Of a stretch of 64,000 bases of DNA, positions 8,401 through 16,922 are shown piece after piece. This stretch comes from CANKHA01 sp963750965. GTDB taxonomy: Bacteria; Pseudomonadota; Alphaproteobacteria; Rhizobiales; Xanthobacteraceae. A model generated the notes under the pieces. It worked only from the letters and a program-made list of their open reading frames with translations, made no database searches and was not told the origin of the DNA. Made by a program: the position numbers and the translations under genes. Every line of letters begins with the position of its first letter. The stretch's first letter is position 1. The stretch covers positions 1 to 64,000 of the forward strand of contig CAVVSK010000007.1 in assembly GCA_963750965.1 (NCBI GenBank), written 5' to 3'.

Positions 8401-10179
8401 CGTTCGGCGATCAAGCAGGTGGCATCCGGCCGTTTCGGCGTCACCACCGAATATCTCGTCAATTCGGACATGATGCAGATCAAGATGGCGCAGGGCGCCA
8501 AGCCGGGCGAAGGCGGACAATTGCCCGGCCACAAGGTGGATAAGACCATCGCCGCAGTGCGCTATTCGACGCCGGGCGTAGGCCTGATCTCGCCGCCGCC
8601 GCATCACGATATTTATTCAATCGAAGACTTGGCGCAGCTCATCTTCGACCTGAAGAACGTTAATCCTGAGGGGCTCGTGTCCGTGAAGCTCGTCTCGGAA
8701 GTCGGCGTCGGCACGGTCGCCGCCGGCGTCTCCAAGGCGCGTGCCGACCACGTCACCATCGCCGGCTTCGAAGGCGGCACCGGTGCTTCTCCGCTCACCT
8801 CGATCAAGCATGCCGGATCGCCGTGGGAGATTGGTCTGGCCGAAACGCACCAGACGCTGGTCAGCAATCGTCTGCGCGGCCGCATCGCCGTGCAAGTCGA
8901 TGGCGGCATCCGCACCGGCCGCGACGTAGTGGTGGGCGCCTTGCTCGGCGCCGATGAATTCGGATTCTCCACCGCACCGCTGATTGCCGCAGGCTGCATC
9001 ATGATGCGCGTCTGTCATCTGAACACCTGCCCGGTGGGCGTGGCGACGCAGGACCCAGTGCTCCGAAAGCGCTTCCAGGGCCAGCCGGAGCATGTGATCA
9101 ATTACTTCTTCTTCGTTGCGGAGGAAGTGCGCGAGATTATGGCCTCACTGGGCTATGCCCGCTTCGACGACATGATCGGGCAAATGCAGATGCTCGACCG
9201 GCATGAGCTGGTTGCGCATTGGAAGGCCAAAGGGCTGGATTTCTCCAAGCTGTTCCATAAGCCGGAAGCGCCCAAGGGCGTGTATATCTCCCATCGCGAG
9301 CAGCAGGATCACAAGATCTCCGACATCCTCGATCGCAAGCTGATTGCGCAGGCGAAAGACGCGCTGCAAAACGGCACGCCGGTGACGATCGAGGCCGCAA
9401 TCAAGAATACCAACCGCACCGCGGGCGCCATGCTCTCGGGTGAGGTAGCCAAACGTTACGGCCATCAGGGTCTGCCGGACGATACTATCACCGTGAAGCT
9501 GAAGGGCACCGCCGGGCAAAGCTTCGGAGCCTGGCTGGCGCACGGCGTGACCTTCGAACTGGAAGGCGACGCCAATGACTATGTCGGCAAGGGCATTTCC
9601 GGCGGCAAGCTCATCATCCGACCGCCGGCCGATACCGGTGTCGTGCCGGAGGAATCGATCATTGTCGGCAACACCGTGCTCTATGGCGCCATCGGAGGGG
9701 AATGCTACTTCCGCGGGATCGCCGGCGAGCGCTTCGCCGTGCGCAATTCCGGCGCTATTGCGGTAGTCGAGGGCGCCGGCGATCACTGCTGTGAATACAT
9801 GACCGGTGGCATCGTCGTCGTGCTCGGTCAGACCGGGCGCAATTTCGCGGCCGGAATGTCAGGTGGCATCGCTTATGTGCTGGATGAGGACGGCGCCTTC
9901 GACACGCGCTGCAACCGCGGCATGGTTGAATTACAGGACATGCCGGAATGGATCGAAGGCGAGATGCACGGCGACCTCACCGACATGACGCGCAATGACT
10001 GCGAGCGGCTGCAGGCGCTGATCAGTAACCATGCGCGTTATACCGGCTCGCAACGGGCCAAGGATATTCTCGCGGACTGGCGCAATTACGTTTCGAAATT
10101 CCGCAAGGTCATGCCTGTGGAATTCAGCCGCGCGCTGGCGGAGATGGAAAAGGCCCGCACCATGCAGGCGGCGGAGTAA
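5500..10179 (+). CDS. gltB: Glutamate synthase (NADPH) large subunit
   Basis: About 1559 aa. It transfers the amide of glutamine to 2-oxoglutarate, forming two glutamates. The start at 5500 is chosen for its GAGGA ribosome site five bases upstream. A propeptide precedes the Ntn nucleophile Cys50 (DSCGVGFIADIKG). The class II amidotransferase domain contains RFSTNTFPTWSLAHPYRMIAHNGEINT. The central and FMN-binding synthase domains include STGAMSFGSIS, GAKPGEGGQLPGHKV and SPPPHHDIYSIEDL. The 3Fe-4S cysteines lie in CHLNTCPVGVATQDP, and a GXG-repeat beta-helix is C-terminal. gltD follows 11 bases later, so the two form an operon. The gene is intact and of normal length. Confidence 0.97.
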   Translation: MKESGHGRTERGRAATKPVVLRASDFADSADPGVPEARGLYDPALDKDSCGVGFIADIKGRKSHKIIKDAITILLNLEHRGAVGADPRAGDGAGILVQIPHKFFVRKAAEIGFRLPPPGEYAIGYLFMPRDEAWREVIRKIYGDMIVRDGMELLGWREVPTDNSSLGASVKPTEPVHLQVFIGRGKHIKDESEFERRLYVLRKSISNSIYRRRERRLSGYYPVSISCRTVIYKGMFLADQLGSYYPDLHEPDFESALALVHQRFSTNTFPTWSLAHPYRMIAHNGEINTLRGNVNWMAARQASVSSPLFGDDINKLWPISYEGQSDTACFDNALEFLVQGGYPLAHAMMMMIPEAWAGNPLMDEERRAFYEYNAALMEPWDGPAAIAFTNGRQIGATLDRNGLRPARYFLTRDDRIIMASEMGVLPIPEKDIIRKWRLQPGKMLLVDLDEGRLIPDDELKATLAKSHPYQEWLTRTQLVLEDLPTVATKPTGTNLSLLDRQQTFGYTQEDLKILMTPMAAAGEEAVGSMGTDTPISALSQKPKLLFTYFKQNFAQVTNPPIDPIREELVMSLVSIIGPRPNLFDLEGMSRTQRLEVRQPILTNEDLEKIRSISKLDGGHFKSATLDMTFPAENGAAGMKDALDSLCALAELKVRDGTNILVLSDRAAGPEHMPIPSLLACAAVHHHLIREGLRTSVGLVVESGEPREVHHFACLAGYGAEAINPYLAFESLLELKNTLPQKVDDKEVLKRYIKAIGKGLLKVMSKMGISTYQSYCGAQIFDAVGLKADFVATYFTGTATRIEGVGLEEVAEETMRRHRDAFSDSPVYRLLLDVGGEYQLRVRGEDHAWNAATVAALQHAVRGNSYDRYRAFAQELNEQSGKLLTIRGLFRLKKAEEEGRRPIPIEEVEPAKEIVKRFSTGAMSFGSISREAHTTLAVAMNRIGGKSNTGEGGEEADRFKPLPNGDSMRSAIKQVASGRFGVTTEYLVNSDMMQIKMAQGAKPGEGGQLPGHKVDKTIAAVRYSTPGVGLISPPPHHDIYSIEDLAQLIFDLKNVNPEGLVSVKLVSEVGVGTVAAGVSKARADHVTIAGFEGGTGASPLTSIKHAGSPWEIGLAETHQTLVSNRLRGRIAVQVDGGIRTGRDVVVGALLGADEFGFSTAPLIAAGCIMMRVCHLNTCPVGVATQDPVLRKRFQGQPEHVINYFFFVAEEVREIMASLGYARFDDMIGQMQMLDRHELVAHWKAKGLDFSKLFHKPEAPKGVYISHREQQDHKISDILDRKLIAQAKDALQNGTPVTIEAAIKNTNRTAGAMLSGEVAKRYGHQGLPDDTITVKLKGTAGQSFGAWLAHGVTFELEGDANDYVGKGISGGKLIIRPPADTGVVPEESIIVGNTVLYGAIGGECYFRGIAGERFAVRNSGAIAVVEGAGDHCCEYMTGGIVVVLGQTGRNFAAGMSGGIAYVLDEDGAFDTRCNRGMVELQDMPEWIEGEMHGDLTDMTRNDCERLQALISNHARYTGSQRAKDILADWRNYVSKFRKVMPVEFSRALAEMEKARTMQAAE

Positions 10180-10190
10180 GCTGCGCGTCC

Positions 10191-11615
10191 ATGGGCAAGA
10201 TCACCGGCTTTTTGGAATTCGAGCGTAGCGACCGTCACTATCAGCCGGTCGAGGAGCGCATCAAGCATTGGGGCGAATTCGTCCTGCCGTTGCCCGAGGA
10301 GGACAACAAGAAGCAGGCCGCGCGCTGCATGGACTGCGGCATCCCCTATTGTCACACCGGCTGCCCGGTGAACAACCAGATCCCGGACTGGAACGACCTC
10401 GTCTATCGGGACCAGTGGGAAGAGGCCGCACGCAACCTGCATTCGACCAACAATTTCCCGGAAGTGACCGGCCGAATCTGTCCGGCGCCCTGCGAAGCGT
10501 CCTGCACGCTGAACATCGACGACAACCCGGTCACCATCAAGACGATCGAATGCGCGATCGCCGACCGCGCGATCTCGAGCGGCTGGGTGAAACCGGAGCC
10601 GCCGACGCACAAGACCGGCAAGAAGGTCGCGGTGATCGGCTCCGGCCCGGCCGGCATGGCCTGCGCGCAGCAGCTCGCGCGGGTTGGACACGACGTGCAT
10701 GTGTTCGAGAGGTTCGCCAAGGCGGGCGGGCTGCTCCGCTATGGCATCCCTGACTTCAAAATGGACAAGATCATCATCGACCGGCGCGTGGCGCAGATGC
10801 AGGCGGAAGGCGTCACCTTCCACTACAACGCGCATGTCGGCGTGAACCTGCCGGCGGAGCAACTGCTGAAGGAATATGACGCCATCGCGCTGACCACCGG
10901 CGCGGAAAAGCCGCGCGAGCTGCCAATCCCCGGCCGCGAGCTCGATGGCATCCACTTCGCCATGGATTTTCTGCCGCAGCAGAACCGGCGCGTCAGCGGC
11001 GAGGCTGTGCCGGCGGACGATGTGCCGCCCATCATCGCCAAGGACAAGCATGTGGTGGTGATCGGCGGCGGCGATACCGGCTCCGACTGCATCGGCACCT
11101 CGATCCGCCAGGGCGCGGCGTCGGTGACCAATTTCGAGATCATGCCGCAGCCGCCGGTTAAGGAGAACAAGCTGCTCACCTGGCCGGACTGGCCAATGAA
11201 GCTGCGCACATCCTCCAGCCACGAAGAAGGCGCCGAGCGCGACTTCGCCGTGATGACGCAGAAATTCTCCGGCAAGAACGGGCGCGTAGACACGCTGCAT
11301 TGCGTGCGCGTGGACGCCAAGATGCAGGCGATCCAAGGCAGCGAATTCGAGATCAAAGCCGACCTTGTGCTGCTCGCCATGGGCTTCGTACACCCGGTGC
11401 ACGAAGGGATGGTGCAATCGCTCGGGCTTGAGCTCGACCCGCGCGGCAATGTGCGCGCCAATACCGACGACTACCGCACTTCGCTCGACAAGGTATTCGC
11501 CGCCGGCGACATGCGGCGCGGCCAGTCGCTCGTGGTCTGGGCGATCCGCGAGGGCCGGCAAGCGGCCCACGCGATCGATAAATTCCTGATGGGTTCGACG
11601 CTGCTGCCGCGCTGA
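10191..11615 (+). CDS. gltD: Glutamate synthase small subunit
   Basis: A 474-aa NADPH-oxidising subunit that feeds electrons to GltB through FAD and Fe-S clusters. N-terminal cysteine motifs CMDCGIPYCHTGCPVNNQIP and CPAPCEASCTLNID bind 4Fe-4S clusters. VAVIGSGPAGMACAQQLA is the FAD dinucleotide fold, VVVIGGGDTGSDCIGT the NADPH fold, and AAGDMRRGQSLVVWAIREGR the C-terminal FAD motif. It is the second gene of gltBD. Its TGA is immediately adjacent to the stop of the convergent DUF459 gene, with no terminator between them. Confidence 0.97.
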   Translation: MGKITGFLEFERSDRHYQPVEERIKHWGEFVLPLPEEDNKKQAARCMDCGIPYCHTGCPVNNQIPDWNDLVYRDQWEEAARNLHSTNNFPEVTGRICPAPCEASCTLNIDDNPVTIKTIECAIADRAISSGWVKPEPPTHKTGKKVAVIGSGPAGMACAQQLARVGHDVHVFERFAKAGGLLRYGIPDFKMDKIIIDRRVAQMQAEGVTFHYNAHVGVNLPAEQLLKEYDAIALTTGAEKPRELPIPGRELDGIHFAMDFLPQQNRRVSGEAVPADDVPPIIAKDKHVVVIGGGDTGSDCIGTSIRQGAASVTNFEIMPQPPVKENKLLTWPDWPMKLRTSSSHEEGAERDFAVMTQKFSGKNGRVDTLHCVRVDAKMQAIQGSEFEIKADLVLLAMGFVHPVHEGMVQSLGLELDPRGNVRANTDDYRTSLDKVFAAGDMRRGQSLVVWAIREGRQAAHAIDKFLMGSTLLPR

Positions 11616-13088
11616 TCAGCGGAAGAAGCTGAAGGGCGAAAAGAACGATCGCTGCTGCTGCGGGTACTGCTGGGGCTGTGGGGGCCGCGGGGAAGCTAGC
11701 GACGGTCGTGGCCTTCTCGGCTGGTTCACCGCTTGCACCTCGGTCTTTGGTTTCGGGCTGGTTTGCGCGCCGGTTGCAGCAACCGGGACTTCCGCCGGCT
11801 TGATCGTTCCCGGCTCTTGGATCGTATTCGCCACCGGCAGCGTTCCGCCGCCGCCCAGCGGCCAGACGAAGTCGTCAGCACGGCCTTTTAGCGCGGAAAC
11901 CGGCTCGCCCTTTACTAACACGCGCGAGGCGATCGGGTCAGACGCCGAAGGGCGCATGTTCCCGCCGCCCAGCAATTCGTCGCCGCCGGAAGCCGTGCCT
12001 GAGGTCAACGGCAAGACGGCGCCCGCAATCGGCCGTGCGATGGGCCCGCCCGGACGCGGCGTCCCGGAAGGCTGCACCCCGCTGTCCGCCGGCAATGCCA
12101 CAGGCACCACGCGCGTGGAAATCACGCGGCGGATTTCCCGCTCGACAAAGTGAGCAAGCTTGCGTGCGCCGTATTTGGTGAAATAAACGCCGTCTTGCGA
12201 GCGCAATCGGCGTGTCTGGCCGTCGACGTCCGGACCGAATGATGCGAATTTGCCAGCCTCGTCGACAAAGCCGTCCCACACGTCCACATAGATGACGCCC
12301 GCTTTTTCGGCCTGTGCGCTATAGAGATCGTTGAGATAAGCGGCGTCGCTGGTGGCTTTCGGTCCCCGGATAATCGGCAGACCGACCCAGATGACCGGAA
12401 TGCCCCGGCCTTTCATCGCCGCGATCGTCTCGGCGATGCGCTTCGAATAAATTTCGCCCCATGCCTCGGTGCGGTATTCGTTGCTGCTTCCCCTGTCCCT
12501 CGAGACTTCCGGCGCGACGATCTGCGCCTCGGCGTTTTCGCCATCGGCAGTCTGCTGGTCTGGCGGCTTGGCGGAGGCATCCGGTTGCGCTGGTGCCGGA
12601 CCTGGTTTGGCGCTCGGACGGTCGCGGATCGGGCCGCGGTCGCTCAAGCCGAGCATCATCACCACGACCGCGGGCCTTTCCTTCGTGACGATGTCGCGCG
12701 CGATGCTCGACCATTCGAGATCGCTCTTCGTCTCGTAACGAATGAGACCGGAATACGGTTTGTTTTTGCGGACGACGCCGATCTCCGGTGTGTCGGCAAA
12801 AGCCTCTTCAAGGCCGTAGGCGAGCCAATCGGCCATCGAGTCGCCCATCACCACCACACTGGAGGTGGGTGGCACTTCCGCCTTCTTGGCAGGCGGCGCC
12901 TTGGAATAGTCAGCGGGCGGAGGCTCGCGGTAGCGCTCCTGATAGGGCTGTTGCTGTTGCGGCGCCGTCCAGAAAGGAAAGAATTGCGCGGCCGCCGGCG
13001 AGCTAACAAGCAATGCCAACAGCAGTGCGAGCACGCTGATCGCAGCCAAGGCGACAACTCGGCGCTGGATCGTGTTTTTTTCAATCAT
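11616..13088 (-). CDS. DUF459 SGNH-type periplasmic hydrolase/acyltransferase-like protein
   Basis: A 490-aa protein with an N-terminal signal anchor (about residues 10-35, ending SSPAAAQF) and a Pro/Gln-rich linker. A DUF459 domain follows, with SGNH block I VVVMGDSMADWLAYGL, a central RGIPVIWVGLPIIRG and the C-terminal block DGVYFTKYGARKLAHFVE carrying the catalytic-type His. The tail is Pro-rich. DUF459 proteins are periplasmic and often linked to envelope or polysaccharide acyl chemistry in rhizobia, but the substrate is unknown. The gene converges on gltD without a gap. Confidence 0.8.
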   Translation of the reverse strand: MIEKNTIQRRVVALAAISVLALLLALLVSSPAAAQFFPFWTAPQQQQPYQERYREPPPADYSKAPPAKKAEVPPTSSVVVMGDSMADWLAYGLEEAFADTPEIGVVRKNKPYSGLIRYETKSDLEWSSIARDIVTKERPAVVVMMLGLSDRGPIRDRPSAKPGPAPAQPDASAKPPDQQTADGENAEAQIVAPEVSRDRGSSNEYRTEAWGEIYSKRIAETIAAMKGRGIPVIWVGLPIIRGPKATSDAAYLNDLYSAQAEKAGVIYVDVWDGFVDEAGKFASFGPDVDGQTRRLRSQDGVYFTKYGARKLAHFVEREIRRVISTRVVPVALPADSGVQPSGTPRPGGPIARPIAGAVLPLTSGTASGGDELLGGGNMRPSASDPIASRVLVKGEPVSALKGRADDFVWPLGGGGTLPVANTIQEPGTIKPAEVPVAATGAQTSPKPKTEVQAVNQPRRPRPSLASPRPPQPQQYPQQQRSFFSPFSFFR

Positions 13089-13230
13089 TGCGGCACAAGG
13101 CCCACAAATTTCGACGGCCCGGCGAGCGCCCGGGGCTTCACCGTCATCCGCATATAGTAGGGGAAAAATGTCAACTTAGCGATGGTGCGCTGGTTACCGA
13201 AAAGGTTCAGCTTCCCCGGGCTTGGGACGT

Positions 13231-14562
13231 CTAGCGTCCGCGCAGACGGCCAAGCACGCCACTCGAGGCGAAGCCGTCGGGCGGATCCCCCACCGAAGCC
13301 TGAAATTGCCGGATCGCGAGCCGCGTTTTGCCGCCGAGCTTGCCATCCGGTTGCCCGATATCGAAGCCCCGCGCGGCGAGAAGTTGCTGCAACTCGTAGC
13401 GTTCCGCGCGGGACAAAACACGCTCCTCTCGCGGCCATGGCTGCACGAAGGGGTCGCCGCCGCGCATGCGGTCGGCAAGATGACCGATGGCGAGCGCATA
13501 GGCTTCCGACGGATTGTACTTCATGATGGCACGAAAATTTTCGAGCATGACAAAAGCCGGCCCGCGCGTGCCTGCCGGTACCAGCAGATAGGCCGTGTCT
13601 TCCGGTCGCGGATACGGTCTGCCGCCGATGCGGCGGACGCCGTGCTGCTCCCATTCGCGCAAGCTCATGCGGCGCGAGTGATCCGCCAGCATATAATTGA
13701 ATCCGCTCGGCAATACGACCTCGTAACCCCAGGTCTGGCCTGCAACCCAACCGTCTTTCTTCAGATTGTTGGCGGTGGATGCGATCAGGTCCGGCACTGA
13801 GTCGACGACGTCGCGCCGTCCGTCGCCATCGAAATCGACGGCGAAGCGCTTGAACGACGTGGGCATGAATTGCGTCGGGCCGAAAGCTCCGGCCCAGGAG
13901 CCCTTCAGCTGCTCCGGCCGCACATCCCCACGATGCAGGATTTCCAACGCGGAGAGGAACTCATCCCGGAAGTAATTCTGCCGGCGGCCGATGCAGGCCA
14001 GCGTCGCGGTGGAACGCACCACCGGGCGCTCGCCGCCTGCGGTGCTGAAATTCGATTCGATGCCCCAGATAGCGGTGATGATATAGCGGTCGACGCCATA
14101 GGTCTTTTCAACGGCGTCAAAGATGCTTGCGTGTTGCGCCAGGATCTCGCGCCCGCGGGCGATGCGGGCGTCGGTAACCAGGAAGTCGAGATAGTCCCAT
14201 AGCGCCCGGGTAAATTCCGGCTGCGAATCCATAAACTCCATGATCTTCAGGTCGGGCGTCAGCGTGAGCGCATAGGTCTCGTAGGTGGCGCGCGAAACGC
14301 CACGCTTGGCGGCCTGCGGCCACAGCCGCTCGAGGCAGACACCGAAATCCGCCGTTGCGGCGGCAATTGCCTGCGGCGTCATCAGGGGATGGGTGGAGCC
14401 CTCCGCCGCTGGGGGAGCCGCTGGCTCAGGGATCGAGCCGGTCGTCAGGTTGCGTAAAAAGGCCGAGAGCGGATCGCTCGCCTGCTGGGCCACAGCCGGC
14501 GCGCTGGTGCAAAACCAGACCGAGGACACCAGCAAAATTCCGATACAGGACTGCTTGGCCAT
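13231..14562 (-). CDS. Lytic murein transglycosylase, MltB family (copy 1)
   Basis: A 443-aa exported peptidoglycan lytic transglycosylase with a signal peptide (MAKQSCIGILLVSSVWFC...AVAQQ). The catalytic Glu is in AIWGIESNFST; SWAGAFGPTQFMPTSF and VDFDGDGRRDVVDSVPD (EF-hand-like) are family signatures. A C-terminal peptidoglycan-binding domain spans about residues 375-440 (LQQLLAARGFDIGQPDGKLG). It cleaves the MurNAc-GlcNAc bond to form 1,6-anhydroMurNAc. GGAG six bases before the ATG supports the start. A paralogue lies just upstream on the same strand. Confidence 0.93.
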   Translation of the reverse strand: MAKQSCIGILLVSSVWFCTSAPAVAQQASDPLSAFLRNLTTGSIPEPAAPPAAEGSTHPLMTPQAIAAATADFGVCLERLWPQAAKRGVSRATYETYALTLTPDLKIMEFMDSQPEFTRALWDYLDFLVTDARIARGREILAQHASIFDAVEKTYGVDRYIITAIWGIESNFSTAGGERPVVRSTATLACIGRRQNYFRDEFLSALEILHRGDVRPEQLKGSWAGAFGPTQFMPTSFKRFAVDFDGDGRRDVVDSVPDLIASTANNLKKDGWVAGQTWGYEVVLPSGFNYMLADHSRRMSLREWEQHGVRRIGGRPYPRPEDTAYLLVPAGTRGPAFVMLENFRAIMKYNPSEAYALAIGHLADRMRGGDPFVQPWPREERVLSRAERYELQQLLAARGFDIGQPDGKLGGKTRLAIRQFQASVGDPPDGFASSGVLGRLRGR

Positions 14563-14681
14563 TCCACACTCCGCCGCGCGGCATCGGGCCGTCTCACCCT
14601 AATAACATTGGGACCGGATATGGTTGAATGATTGTTAATGGCGACATGGGTTTCGCAACCCCGCCAATATTGCCCGCCGAC

Positions 14682-15902
14682 TTAGCGCGTCGCGCGCAGG
14701 CGCTCGATCAGCTCCGGGCTGGGATAGGAATCCGCCGGCAAGCCGACCTTGAGCTGCGCCTTTTTCACCGCCGGCCGGGTCGCCGAGCCCACGCTGCCGT
14801 CGATCTCGCCGTCATACAGACGATGCACACGCAGGAGCTGCTGCAGCTCCTTCACCTGATCGCGGCTGAGCGGGGTCACCGGCGCGTTGCCCCGTCCCAT
14901 GCGCGGCGCGCCGTCGAACAGCGTGGCGAAATAGGCCGCGGTGGTCGCGTAGACAAATGCCGCGTTCCACTGCAGATAGGCCTTGAAATTCGGATAGGCG
15001 AGGAAGGCAGGGCCATTGCGTCCCATCGGCAGCAACAGAGAGGCCGGCAGGTTGTCGGCGGGCAGCGAGCCGGAGGCGGCCGTGACACCCCACTTCACCC
15101 ATTGCGAGCGCGGATGCTGGATCGCGAGATCGGCCTGGTCCCAAGGCAGTTGCGCCGGCACCTGAACCTCCTGCAGCCACGGCTGCCCGCGCTGCCAGCC
15201 GAATCCCTTCATCAGGTTGGCGGCGGAGGCGAGCGCATCGGGTACACTGCGAACCATGTCCACGCGGCCATCGCCGTCGAAATCAACGCCGTATTTGTAA
15301 TAATCGGACGGCGTGAATTGGGTGGGCCCGAGTTCGCCCGCCCAGTTGCCGATCATCTCATCCGGCCGCAGATCGCCCCGCTGCACGATGCGCAGTGTGT
15401 CCATCAACTGCGTGCGGAAGAAATCGGAGCGCCGGCAGTCATAGGCGAGCGTCGCCACCGCGCGGATAATCGGCCAAACATTGCCCTTGTAAGCGCCGTA
15501 GTCGCTTTCCAGCCCCCAGAATGATACCACGACCGCCGGCGGCACGCCGAACTGTTGTTCGATGCGCGCGAAAAGGGCGGCATTCTTCTTCAATTGCGCC
15601 AGCCCGTTCTGAAAACGGTTTTTGTTGGTCATCCGATCGGAGAATTGCAGGAAGCTCTGCTGGAACACGCCCTGCCCGTGGTCGCGTTTGATCACGTTCG
15701 GATCGTAGGTCACGCCGTCCAGCGTCCGGGAAATAGTCGCCTGTGAAATGCCGGACGCCAGCGCTTCTTGCCTGACGCCTGCCATCCATTGCTCGAAGGT
15801 GCCGCTATTGCGGCAGGTATGATTGGCCGCAGCCTGCCCCGCCATCGCGGCGCTGAACAGCGCAACCGCACCCAGCTGTAGCAATCGGTTTCGCAAATTC
15901 AT
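14682..15902 (-). CDS. Lytic murein transglycosylase, MltB family (copy 2)
   Basis: A 406-aa protein with a signal peptide (MNLRNRLLQLGAVALFSAAM...AAANH). Catalytic Glu in SFWGLESDYGAYKG; GNWAGELGPTQFTPSDY and VDFDGDGRVDMVRSVPD match copy 1. A C-terminal peptidoglycan-binding domain (LQQLLRVHRLYDGEIDGSVG) closes the protein. The start at 15902 is chosen over an upstream in-frame ATG because it directly begins the signal peptide. The two copies are about 120 bases apart on one strand and clearly diverged, so the duplication is old. It is divergent from galU. Confidence 0.92.
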   Translation of the reverse strand: MNLRNRLLQLGAVALFSAAMAGQAAANHTCRNSGTFEQWMAGVRQEALASGISQATISRTLDGVTYDPNVIKRDHGQGVFQQSFLQFSDRMTNKNRFQNGLAQLKKNAALFARIEQQFGVPPAVVVSFWGLESDYGAYKGNVWPIIRAVATLAYDCRRSDFFRTQLMDTLRIVQRGDLRPDEMIGNWAGELGPTQFTPSDYYKYGVDFDGDGRVDMVRSVPDALASAANLMKGFGWQRGQPWLQEVQVPAQLPWDQADLAIQHPRSQWVKWGVTAASGSLPADNLPASLLLPMGRNGPAFLAYPNFKAYLQWNAAFVYATTAAYFATLFDGAPRMGRGNAPVTPLSRDQVKELQQLLRVHRLYDGEIDGSVGSATRPAVKKAQLKVGLPADSYPSPELIERLRATR

Positions 15903-16035
15903 CTTCACCGCCCGAATCCGAGTTAAGCCTTGTCTATTATTGTTCGACTTTCCGCCCTTGTGCATATCCGGTATTTAGCCGCATTTAAGGAACAAAGCCC
16001 TATACCCTGGTTCCTCTCGTTTTCCTTGGTATCTC

Positions 16036-16917
16036 ATGAAACCCATTCGTAAAGCTGTTTTCCCCGTGGCCGGCCTCGGCACGCGCTTCCTTCCTGCCAC
16101 CAAGGCCATGCCCAAGGAAATGCTCACGGTCGTAGACCGGCCGCTGATCCAGCACGTGGTGGACGAGGCACGTGAGGCCGGCATTGAACACTTCATCTTT
16201 GTGACTGGTCGCAATAAAGGGGTGATCGAGGACCATTTCGACCGCCAATTCGAGCTCGAAGTAACCTTGAAGGAACGCCGCAAGACCGCCGACCTGAAGC
16301 TGCTTTCGCAGGACCAGCCCGGCGCGGGCACCGCGAGCTTTACCCGGCAGCAGTCGCCACTGGGCTTGGGCCATGCCGTGTGGTGCGCACGCGAATTGGT
16401 TGGCCCCGAGCCGTTCGCGCTTCTGCTGCCTGACGTGCTGGTCCAGCATGAGCGCGGCTGCCTGAGACAGATGATGGACGCCTACGCCGCGCTTCGAGCG
16501 CCCGCCAATATCATCGCGGTGGAGGAAGTGCCACCCGAACGTGTGCACATGTATGGTGTCGTGGGAGTCGGCAAGCCGCATGGCAAAGCCTTCTCGATCA
16601 CGCAGATGGTGGAGAAGCCCAAACGCGAGGAAGCACCATCCAATCTGTCGATCACCGGCCGTTATATCCTGCAGCCGGAAATCTTCGATCAGCTTGCTAC
16701 CCAGGGAACCGGCGCCGGCGGCGAAATCCAGATCACCGATGCGATGGTCGCGCTCGCCAAAAAACAAAACTTCTATGGGCTGAAATTCGAGGGGCGCAGC
16801 TTCGACTGCGGCTCGAAGATCGGCTTTCTCACCGCCAATGTCTGCTATGCGCTTGCGCGCAAGGATATCGCGCAGGAATTCCGCAAGGAAATCGAAGGCC
16901 TGCTGCGCGACAAATAG
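16036..16917 (+). CDS. galU: UTP-glucose-1-phosphate uridylyltransferase
   Basis: A 293-aa enzyme making UDP-glucose from UTP and glucose-1-phosphate for exopolysaccharide and envelope glycans. The nucleotide-binding N terminus is KAVFPVAGLGTRFLPATKAMPKEML; VTGRNKGVIEDHFD, LGHAVWCARELVG, a variant substrate-loop motif LLPDVLV, VEKPKREEAPSNLSITGRYIL and FDCGSKIGF follow. Length is normal. It stands alone and converges, with a 5-base gap, on the outer-membrane protein gene. Confidence 0.96.
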   Translation: MKPIRKAVFPVAGLGTRFLPATKAMPKEMLTVVDRPLIQHVVDEAREAGIEHFIFVTGRNKGVIEDHFDRQFELEVTLKERRKTADLKLLSQDQPGAGTASFTRQQSPLGLGHAVWCARELVGPEPFALLLPDVLVQHERGCLRQMMDAYAALRAPANIIAVEEVPPERVHMYGVVGVGKPHGKAFSITQMVEKPKREEAPSNLSITGRYILQPEIFDQLATQGTGAGGEIQITDAMVALAKKQNFYGLKFEGRSFDCGSKIGFLTANVCYALARKDIAQEFRKEIEGLLRDK

Positions 16918-16922
16918 CGCTG

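Noticed and set aside
10086..11570. 494-aa open frame antisense to gltD
   Set aside because: It is a shadow of a conserved gene, rich in His and Arg as expected from the reverse strand.
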